64,000 nucleotides of DNA from Shimia_B sp038525525 (GTDB taxonomy: Bacteria > Pseudomonadota > Alphaproteobacteria > Rhodobacterales > Rhodobacteraceae). This document shows positions 58,227-64,000 of the stretch, one piece after another (within the stretch, counting starts at the first letter, position 1; the number at the start of each line of letters is the position of its first letter). The DNA is taken from the NCBI GenBank assembly GCA_038525525.1, contig JBCBHO010000003.1, positions 558,001-622,000 on the forward strand, written 5' to 3'. A model generated the notes under the pieces. It did no database searches and had not been told where the DNA came from. It saw nothing but the letters and a program-made list of their open reading frames with translations. Made by a program: the position numbers and the translations under genes.

Positions 58227-59036
58227 ATGACGGCCCTCGCGGCTCTCCTCGTCGCGCTCATGGCGTGGTGGGTGGGGACGGGTGTGATCCTCCTCGCCGT
58301 GCGCCGTGCTGATGTGGCGGGCGCTGGGCCGCTCGGGCTCGTGCTTGGCGGTCTGCCGTTCCTCGTGTTCGGGCTCGTGGGAGTGCCGGTGGCAGCGGGC
58401 GATGCCAGCGTGGCGGGGCTCTACGGAGGCTTCTTCGCGGCGCTGGCGCTTTGGGGCTGGATCGAGCTTTCCTTCATGTCGGGGCTCATCACCGGGCCGA
58501 ACCGGGCGCCTCTGGCGCCGGGCGCCACGGGGCTTGCGCGGGTCTGGGCGGCGTGGTGGGCCGTGGCCTGGCACGAAGTGCTGCTCCTCGCGGGGCTCGT
58601 CTACGTCCTGTGGGCCACCGCCGACGGCGCGCAAGCCATGGCGGGCTGGACCTTCGGCGTGCTTTACGGCGCGCGGGTTTTGGCCAAGCTCAACCTCTTT
58701 CTCGGCGTGCCGGGCATCAACCACGATGCCGTGCCGCGCGCGCTCTCGCATATCCCGTCCTACTTCAGGCAGGGGGATCCCTCGGTCCTTTTTCCAATCT
58801 CCGTCATCATCCTCTCGCTGGGCACGGCGCTCTGGCTCTCCCGGCTCGCGGGGGCGGGAAGCGTGGAGGAGACGGTCACCTTCGGATTGCTGTCCGCGCT
58901 CACGGGGCTCGCGCTCCTCGAGCACTGGATGATGCTCCTGCCCATGGCGGACACGAAACTATGGCGCTGGCTCATGCCCTCCCGCGGCGAGGCGCGCCCA
59001 ACTCCCGGTCAACCCGGCCCCCAAGAACAGGGATAG
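58227..59036 (+). CDS. puhE: Putative photosynthetic complex assembly protein PuhE
   Basis: A 269-residue membrane protein with about seven hydrophobic helices (LAALLVALMAWWVGTGVILL, WGWIELSFMSGLITGP, VLAKLNLFLGVPGINHDAVPRALSHIPSYF). It matches the PuhE/ORF274 family found between acsF and hemA. ATG 58227 has AAGGGG upstream; ATG 58194 is also in frame. hemA begins 3 bp after its stop. Confidence 0.92.
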   Translation: MTALAALLVALMAWWVGTGVILLAVRRADVAGAGPLGLVLGGLPFLVFGLVGVPVAAGDASVAGLYGGFFAALALWGWIELSFMSGLITGPNRAPLAPGATGLARVWAAWWAVAWHEVLLLAGLVYVLWATADGAQAMAGWTFGVLYGARVLAKLNLFLGVPGINHDAVPRALSHIPSYFRQGDPSVLFPISVIILSLGTALWLSRLAGAGSVEETVTFGLLSALTGLALLEHWMMLLPMADTKLWRWLMPSRGEARPTPGQPGPQEQG

Positions 59037-59039
59037 ACG

Positions 59040-60251
59040 ATGAACTTCGACCAGATTTTTGAAGACCAGTTGAAGACGTTGAAAGACGAAGGAAACTATC
59101 GGTACTTCGCCGAGCTCGAGCGCTGTTGCGAGAAGTTTCCCAAGGCCGCCAATCACGGCCCCGACGGGGTGCGCGACGTGACCGTCTGGTGTTCCAACGA
59201 CTATCTCGGCATGGGCCAGAACCCGAAGGTCATCGCCGCCATGCAGGAGGCCGTTGCGCGCTGCGGCACCGGCGCGGGCGGGACACGCAACATCTCGGGC
59301 ACGAACCACGATCACCTGCTCCTCGAGCGCGAGGTGGCCGATCTCCACGGCAAGGAAGCGGGTCTCCTCTTCACCTCGGGCTACATCTCGAACTGGGCCA
59401 CGCTGTCGACCTTGGGCGCGCGCATCCCCGATGTCGTTATCTTCTCCGACAGCGAGAACCACGCCTCCATGATCGAGGGCATCCGGCATTCGAAGGCCGA
59501 CAAGGTGATCTGGAGGCACAACGACGCAAAAGACCTCGACCGCAAGCTCGCCGCGGTGGGTGACCGCCCCAAGCTCGTCGCCTTCGAGAGCGTCTATTCC
59601 ATGGATGGCGACATCTGCCCCATGGAGGAGATCCTCGATGTCTGTGAAAAGCACGGCGCGCTGACCTACCTCGACGAGGTCCATGCCGTGGGCATGTACG
59701 GGCCCCGCGGCGGCGGCGTGAGCGAGGAGCGCGGGCTGGCGCATCGCATCGACATCATCGAGGGCACGCTGGGCAAGGCTTTCGGCTGCGTGGGCGGCTA
59801 TATCACGGGCTCCGCAGCCATCTGCGACTTCGTCCGGTCCTTCGCCTCGGGCTTCATCTTCACCACGGCCCTGCCGCCCGCCGTGGCCGCCGCGGCGCGT
59901 ACCTCCATCGCGCATCTCAAGGAGAGCCAGATCGAGCGGGCCGGGCAGCGTCGGCAAGTGGCCAAGCTCCGTGCCGCCCTCGAGCGCGCGGGCATCCCCT
60001 ACATGAAGAACGAGAGCCACATCGTGCCAGTCATGATCGGGGATCCGAAGAAGACCCGGATGATCTCCGACTACCTGATGGAGACGTTCGGCATCTATGT
60101 GCAGCCGATCAACTACCCCACCGTGCCCAAGGGGACGGAACGGCTCCGCTTCACGCCCTCGCCGCTTCATTCCGACGCCGAAATCGAGCGATTGGCCGGT
60201 GCGCTCAGCACGCTTTGGGAACAATGCGCGCTCGCACGCGCTGTAGCATAG
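59040..60251 (+). CDS. hemA: 5-aminolevulinate synthase
   Basis: A 403-residue PLP enzyme of the alpha-oxoamine synthase family that condenses glycine and succinyl-CoA. The active-site lysine is Lys246 in GTLGKAFG. GTGAGGTRNISGTNHDH and TYLDEVHAVGMYG are further hallmarks. It is the last gene of the puh series in Rhodobacter too and supplies ALA for tetrapyrroles. Another ALA synthase could exist outside the window. Confidence 0.97.
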   Translation: MNFDQIFEDQLKTLKDEGNYRYFAELERCCEKFPKAANHGPDGVRDVTVWCSNDYLGMGQNPKVIAAMQEAVARCGTGAGGTRNISGTNHDHLLLEREVADLHGKEAGLLFTSGYISNWATLSTLGARIPDVVIFSDSENHASMIEGIRHSKADKVIWRHNDAKDLDRKLAAVGDRPKLVAFESVYSMDGDICPMEEILDVCEKHGALTYLDEVHAVGMYGPRGGGVSEERGLAHRIDIIEGTLGKAFGCVGGYITGSAAICDFVRSFASGFIFTTALPPAVAAAARTSIAHLKESQIERAGQRRQVAKLRAALERAGIPYMKNESHIVPVMIGDPKKTRMISDYLMETFGIYVQPINYPTVPKGTERLRFTPSPLHSDAEIERLAGALSTLWEQCALARAVA

Positions 60252-60346
60252 CAAGACGCATAAAATTTCCCCAGAATGTGGACGGGCGGCCTTTACCCCA
60301 GCCTTCGCGCGGCTAGGTGCCTCCACGGAACGCAAAGGAGTACACT

Positions 60347-60856
60347 ATGAAACTCACACGTCGTGAACAGCTTGCCCTCATGGGCGGCGCACTGACCGCA
60401 ACGGCCCTCCCGGCCTCCCTTTCCGCGGACAGTCACGCGGCCGCCGAGCCGACGACGCACGTCGTCGAGATGCTGAACCAGGATCCCGACAACCCGCGCG
60501 AGCGCCAGATCTATTCACCCGCAGTGCTGCGCATGCAGCCGGGCGACACCGTGCGCTTTGTCTCCGTGGACCGGGGTCACAACGCCCAGTCCAACGAAGA
60601 CTATTCGCCAGAGGGCGGCACCGAATGGGCGTCTGCCATCAACGAGGACTTCGAGGTCACGATCGACGTCGAAGGTGCCTACATGTACGAGTGCCAGCCG
60701 CACGCGTCCGCAGGCATGATCGGCCTCCTGCTCGTCGGCGATGTCTCGGGCAACTACGAAGATCTCAAGGGTGAGCGCTTCCGTGGCCGGGCCCGCCAGC
60801 GCGCGGAGCAATATTTCGAGGAGGCGGACGCCATCCTCGCGGAAGAATCCGCGTAA
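60347..60856 (+). CDS. Pseudoazurin-like periplasmic blue copper protein
   Basis: A 169-residue protein with a signal peptide carrying RR in TRREQLALMGGALTATALPAS; Tat export is possible. A cupredoxin domain follows. The type 1 copper ligands are visible as His78 (RGHNAQS), Cys116, His119 and Met124 (C-x2-H-x4-M), the pseudoazurin/amicyanin spacing. The C-terminal 40 residues form a helical tail as in pseudoazurin. It carries electrons in the periplasm. AAAGGAG precedes ATG 60347. It lies 95 bp after hemA and is closed by a terminator, so it is probably an independent unit. Confidence 0.9.
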   Translation: MKLTRREQLALMGGALTATALPASLSADSHAAAEPTTHVVEMLNQDPDNPRERQIYSPAVLRMQPGDTVRFVSVDRGHNAQSNEDYSPEGGTEWASAINEDFEVTIDVEGAYMYECQPHASAGMIGLLLVGDVSGNYEDLKGERFRGRARQRAEQYFEEADAILAEESA

Positions 60857-60877
60857 CCGCGCCGGATATCCTGGAAG

Positions 60878-60907
60878 CGGGGGCCCTCAGGGGCCCCCGT
60901 TTTCGTT
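60878..60907 (+). terminator. Rho-independent terminator of the pseudoazurin gene
   Basis: CGGGGGCCC 60878-60886, loop TCAG, GGGCCCCCG 60891-60899, then TTTTCGTTT. It closes the rightward photosynthesis side of the cluster. Confidence 0.88.
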
Positions 60908-60967
60908 TGGGGTTAATCAAGGTCGTGTGTGAGGTGAATTGGGGCGTTGGATCGCCATGCTGGCCGA

Positions 60968-61567
60968 TCACCAGAAGCGCAATCGTTCCCACGTCGTCAC
61001 CGCGTCGAGCGTGAGCGGCGCGTCAGGGCCCACGGATACGGTGCGCGCGCTGATTTCCCGGCCCTCGAGGAATTCGGTCATCTCGACCTCCATCTCTCGC
61101 GGGAAGGTAAGCGAGAGCGGCGCGCGCCCCTCTACGTCCCACGCGATGAAGCCCGCGTAAGTCGACAGCTCTCCCAGCTCGAAGCGCGCATTGGGATCGG
61201 TGACGTTGCAGACCGCCATGGCGATCCAGCCGTCGATCGGATCATCGAAATCCACAGGCAGACTGTCGGGATGCACCATGAGCGACATGGCCTCCACCAG
61301 CGCGATCTCTCCGCCGATTACCGTTTCGATATCCGCCCAGAGCTCGTCGCCATAGATGTAGGTCCCCTCGCGGAAGGGCGCGATGTCCACGAGACCCTCT
61401 GCATCGAGAAAGCCTGCCGGCAGCGGCGCGAGCAACGCCTCCGTCTCCAGCGTCTCGAACTTGACGAACATCTCAACCCCGCGCTCCGTCCGGTCGACGA
61501 GAAGCGTCAGGTCCGCCGCCGAAGCAGGCAGGGACGTGGAAAGAAAAAGGGCGAGCGTCGTTCGCAT
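60968..61567 (-). CDS. Exported protein of unknown function
   Basis: A 199-residue protein with an N-terminal signal peptide (MRTTLALFLSTSLPASAADL, cleavage probably after ASA). The mature part is mostly beta and acidic. One Cys lies in AMAVCNVTDPNARF, and DVEGRAPLSLTFPREMEVEMTEF is near the end. I do not recognise the family. It is divergent from cobH and convergent with the pseudoazurin gene. Codon use looks like its neighbours, and the signal peptide supports real coding. Confidence 0.75.
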   Translation of the reverse strand: MRTTLALFLSTSLPASAADLTLLVDRTERGVEMFVKFETLETEALLAPLPAGFLDAEGLVDIAPFREGTYIYGDELWADIETVIGGEIALVEAMSLMVHPDSLPVDFDDPIDGWIAMAVCNVTDPNARFELGELSTYAGFIAWDVEGRAPLSLTFPREMEVEMTEFLEGREISARTVSVGPDAPLTLDAVTTWERLRFW

Positions 61568-61745
61568 GCCCCATACTTATGGGACAAGTGGGCGCTGACA
61601 ACACCCCGCCGCCCTTTGCGATTGCTGGGAACCCGCCCGTGCCGTACACCCCACGCGACGAGGTGAACCACCCAGCACGGAGGGCCCCGCGCGCCGACCC
61701 AAGACGGGGGCGCAGAGGGCCGCGTCAGACGCGCCGCGCGGGCAG
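61568..61745. other. Divergent intergenic region upstream of cobH
   Basis: 178 bp of GC-rich sequence between the unknown exported protein and cobH. It should hold promoters for both. I looked for a cobalamin riboswitch and did not find the conserved blocks or a B12 box, and I see no PpsR box. No gene or RNA is supported here. Confidence 0.4.
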
Positions 61746-62393
61746 ATGGGACGGATGATGAGGCCATACGAGCGCGACCCGGCGGCGATCTATGCCCAGA
61801 GCTTTGCGACCGTGCGGAGCGAGGCCCGCCTCGAGCGCTTCCCGCCCGATATGGAGCCGCTTGTGATCCGGCTAATCCATGCCTGCGGGATGGTGGACAT
61901 CGCCGATCGCTTGGCTTTCTCGCCGGATGCAGCAAGTGCGGGGCAGGCCGCGCTGGCGCAGGGCGCGCCCATTCTCTGCGATTGCGAGATGGTGGGGGCG
62001 GGCATCATCCGCCGCACGCTCAAGGGCAACGATGTCATCGTGACGCTCAACGAGACAGGCGTCCCCGCCGACGCCAAGGCCCGCGGGACGACGCGGAGCG
62101 CGGCCGCCGTGGAGCTCTGGAGCCCGCAGCTTGAGGGCGCGGTTGTGGCCATCGGCAACGCACCTACCGCGCTCTTTCACCTGCTCGAGATGATCGAGGC
62201 CGGCGCACCGCGCCCCGCCGTGATCCTCGGCTTTCCCGTGGGCTTTGTCGGCGCGGCTGAAAGCAAGGCCGAGCTCGCCGGCAATCCGCGCGGATGCGCC
62301 TTCGTCACCCTACGCGGGCGCCGCGGCGGCTCGGCCATGGCCTCGGCGGCGGTCAACGCGCTCGCGGCGGGTCTCGATGGAGGCGTCGCATGA
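61746..62393 (+). CDS. cobH: Precorrin-8X methylmutase CobH
   Basis: A 215-residue enzyme that moves the C11 methyl to C12 to give hydrogenobyrinic acid. The family pattern is clear: YERDPAAIYAQSFATVRSEA, RLIHACGMVDIADRL, PILCDCEMVGAGI, and AIGNAPTALFHLLEM near the C-terminus. The start could also be ATG 61755 or 61758. It overlaps cobL by 4 bp. It begins the right-hand cobalamin block. Confidence 0.95.
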   Translation: MGRMMRPYERDPAAIYAQSFATVRSEARLERFPPDMEPLVIRLIHACGMVDIADRLAFSPDAASAGQAALAQGAPILCDCEMVGAGIIRRTLKGNDVIVTLNETGVPADAKARGTTRSAAAVELWSPQLEGAVVAIGNAPTALFHLLEMIEAGAPRPAVILGFPVGFVGAAESKAELAGNPRGCAFVTLRGRRGGSAMASAAVNALAAGLDGGVA

Positions 62394-63574
62394 GCCTTCA
62401 TGTCATTGGCATCGGCGCAAGCGGGCTGGAGAGCCTCGCGCCCTCGGCCCGTGCCGCGCTCGATGCGGCGGAATTCATCGTGGGCGGTGCGCGTCACCAT
62501 GCCCTCACGGCCACGATCGAGGCCGAGCGGATCTCGTGGCCCTCGCCCTTCGACGCGCTGGTCTCTCAGCTCGAAGACCTCGTCGAGCGGCGCGTAGCCG
62601 TCCTCGCCACGGGCGATCCACTCTGGTTCTCTGTGGGTGAGAAGCTCGCCAAGGCGTTCCCGGGCGCGGTCTTCCACCCGCAGCTTTCGGCCTTTCAGCT
62701 CGCCGCCGCGCGCATGGGCTGGCCGATGGGCGCAGTAGAGAAGCTCAGCATTCACGGGCGGCCCGTGGAGGTAATCCTGCCCTTCCTGCGCCCCGGGGGG
62801 CGGCTCCTCCTCCTCACAAGCGGGTCCGAATGTCCGGGCCGCGTGGCAGAGCTCCTGGTCGACCGTGGCTTTGGCCGCTCGATGCTGACCGTGCTCTCCG
62901 ATCTTGGGGGGGACGAGCGCCGCATCGCGTGCACCGCCGAGGACTGGAAGGACCCGGCGCCCAGTTTCCACACGCTGGCCCTAGACCTCGTCGCCGGAGG
63001 CGATGCGCAGGTTTTGCCGCGGAGTTTCGGCCTGCCTGACGAGGCCTTTGACAGCGACGGGACCATGACGAAGCGCGAGATTCGCGCCCTGACGCTCGCG
63101 GCCCTTGCCCCGGCGCCGCGCGCTCTTCTCTGGGATGTCGGCACGGGAGCGGGCTCCGTGGCCATCGAATGGATGCGCGCGGCGCGGGGCGCGCGGGCCA
63201 TCGGCATCGAGCCCCGCGCGGAGCGGCGCGCCCTCGCCGCCGCCAATGCCACGGCCCTCGGCGTGCCGGGGCTTGAGTTCGTCGCGGGAGACGCCCCGGC
63301 GGCGCTCGAGAGTCTTCCCGCCCCGGACGCCATCTTCTTCGGCGGGGGCCTGTCCGAGCCAGCATTCACGCGCGCCTGGAACGCGCTGAAGCCCCATGGC
63401 CGCCTCGTGGCCAACGCGGTCACCCTCGAAACCGAGGCGACCCTCGCGGCGCTACACGGGGAACATGGAGGCGCACTCACGCGGATCTCGATCCAGCGCG
63501 CAGAGCCTGTGGGCCGCCTGACTGGCTGGAAACCCGCCATGCCCGTGACCCAGCTTACCCTGGTGAAGCCGTGA
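62390..63574 (+). CDS. cobL: Precorrin-6Y C5,15-methyltransferase (decarboxylating) CobL
   Basis: A 394-residue two-domain enzyme. The N-terminal CbiE-type methyltransferase domain (HVIGIGASGLESL, VLATGDPLWFSVG) is followed by the C-terminal CbiT-type domain with SAM motif LLWDVGTGAGSVAIEWMR and the preceding DGTMTKREIRAL. It methylates C5 and C15 and decarboxylates the C12 acetate. It overlaps cobH and cobI by 4 bp each, so the genes are translationally coupled. Confidence 0.96.
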   Translation: MSLHVIGIGASGLESLAPSARAALDAAEFIVGGARHHALTATIEAERISWPSPFDALVSQLEDLVERRVAVLATGDPLWFSVGEKLAKAFPGAVFHPQLSAFQLAAARMGWPMGAVEKLSIHGRPVEVILPFLRPGGRLLLLTSGSECPGRVAELLVDRGFGRSMLTVLSDLGGDERRIACTAEDWKDPAPSFHTLALDLVAGGDAQVLPRSFGLPDEAFDSDGTMTKREIRALTLAALAPAPRALLWDVGTGAGSVAIEWMRAARGARAIGIEPRAERRALAAANATALGVPGLEFVAGDAPAALESLPAPDAIFFGGGLSEPAFTRAWNALKPHGRLVANAVTLETEATLAALHGEHGGALTRISIQRAEPVGRLTGWKPAMPVTQLTLVKP

Positions 63575-64000
63575 CGGCGCCCGGCACGCTTTATGGCGTG
63601 GGCGTGGGTCCCGGCGACCCCGAGCTCATGACCCTCAAGGCCGCGCGCCTCATCTCGGCCTGCCCGGTCATCGCCTATCCGACGCTCGCGGGCGCCGAGA
63701 GCTTCGCCCGCCGCATCGCCCGGGACCTCATCACCGAGGAGCACGCGGAGATCACAATGGACGTGCCCATGACGCCGGAGCGCGCGCCGGCCCAAGTTGC
63801 CTATGACGAAGGCGCGGAGAGGATCGCTGGCGCGCTGCGGCGCGGGCAGGACGTGGCTTGCCTCTGCGAGGGCGACCCCTTCTTCTACGGCTCTTTCATG
63901 TATATTTTCGCTCGCCTTGCATCGGAATTCGACACATTTGTCATTCCCGGCATCACGAGCGTCACGGCCTGCGCGGCCCGCGCGGGGATGCCGATCGCAG
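63571..64000 (+). CDS. cobI: Precorrin-2 C20-methyltransferase CobI (3' end cut by window edge)
   Basis: GTG 63571 overlaps the cobL stop, and the frame is open to base 64000, giving about 143 residues. LYGVGVGPGDPELMTLKAARLI is the N-terminal class III methyltransferase glycine-rich motif. CLCEGDPFFYGSFMYIFARL is the second motif, and VIPGITSVTACAARAGMP follows. It methylates precorrin-2 at C20 to precorrin-3A. The rest of the gene lies outside the window. Confidence 0.93.
   Translation, partial: MTAPGTLYGVGVGPGDPELMTLKAARLISACPVIAYPTLAGAESFARRIARDLITEEHAEITMDVPMTPERAPAQVAYDEGAERIAGALRRGQDVACLCEGDPFFYGSFMYIFARLASEFDTFVIPGITSVTACAARAGMPIA

Noticed and set aside
61568..61745. Possible cobalamin riboswitch before cobH
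   Set aside because: The region has GGGAA and GGTGAA fragments, but their spacing is wrong, and no B12 box or other conserved aptamer blocks are present.
1..64000. CRISPR arrays, prophage, insertion sequences, rRNA or tRNA genes
   Set aside because: None seen. The only repeats are the palindromic elements listed, and no transposase or integrase gene is present.

Overview
The window is GC-rich (roughly two thirds G+C by eye) alphaproteobacterial DNA. Gene content and order point to a Rhodobacteraceae (Roseobacter/Rhodobacter-type) anoxygenic phototroph. It carries an essentially complete photosynthesis gene cluster (PGC, about 15.2-60.3 kb) with the Rhodobacter-style superoperon crtEF-bchCXYZ-pufQBALMX. 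It has pufX instead of pufC, crtA (the spheroidenone branch), the oxygen-dependent cyclase acsF, and the regulator pair ppsR/ppaA. No bchE or puc genes lie in the window.

Left flank (1-15.2 kb): a truncated FMN reductase, cobalamin genes (cobO, cobN, cobW, then cobD and cobC), and smc, a glutathione S-transferase-like gene, a Bcr/CflA-type MFS gene and small genes among them. Pigment block 1 (15.2-35.5 kb): bchO-bchD-bchI-crtA run leftward. crtI-crtB-tspO run rightward, crtD-crtC leftward. crtE-crtF-bchC-bchX-bchY-bchZ-pufQ-pufB-pufA-pufL-pufM-pufX form one long rightward series ending in several hairpins and a strong terminator. An insert (35.7-37.5 kb) holds a GFA-family protein, an SbtA-type bicarbonate transporter and a convergent PII-like (SbtB-like) protein. 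Pigment block 2 (37.6-60.3 kb): ppaA, ppsR, bchG, a PucC/BCH2-family MFS gene, bchP and idi run leftward. bchF-bchN-bchB-bchH-bchL-bchM-lhaA-puhA-puhB-puhC-(98-aa gene)-acsF-puhE-hemA run rightward. Right flank (60.3-64 kb): a pseudoazurin-like copper protein with its terminator, an unknown exported protein, and cobH-cobL-cobI (truncated). The PGC is therefore embedded between two parts of a cobalamin biosynthesis locus.

hemA feeds 5-aminolevulinate. BchI/D/H insert Mg, BchM methylates, AcsF closes ring E, BchN/B/L and BchX/Y/Z reduce the ring, and BchF and BchC modify the C3 side chain. BchG and BchP attach and saturate the isoprenoid tail, which draws on Idi and CrtE; CrtE also feeds CrtB/I/C/D/F/A carotenoids. 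LhaA, PufQ, PuhB/C/E and PufX assemble the reaction centre (PufL/M, PuhA) and LH1 (PufB/A). TGT-N12-ACA boxes, the PpsR/CrtJ target, stand before crtA/crtI, crtD/crtE, bchC, bchG and bchF, so most of the cluster looks directly PpsR-controlled.

The most notable observations are: (i) a dispersed palindromic repeat found at several operon joints, one copy of which lies in frame inside bchB; (ii) the SbtA/SbtB-like pair inside the PGC; (iii) a crtC frame with no standard start codon near its conserved N-terminus; (iv) a long N-terminal extension on BchL; (v) a putative leaderless, PpsR-covered bchG promoter.
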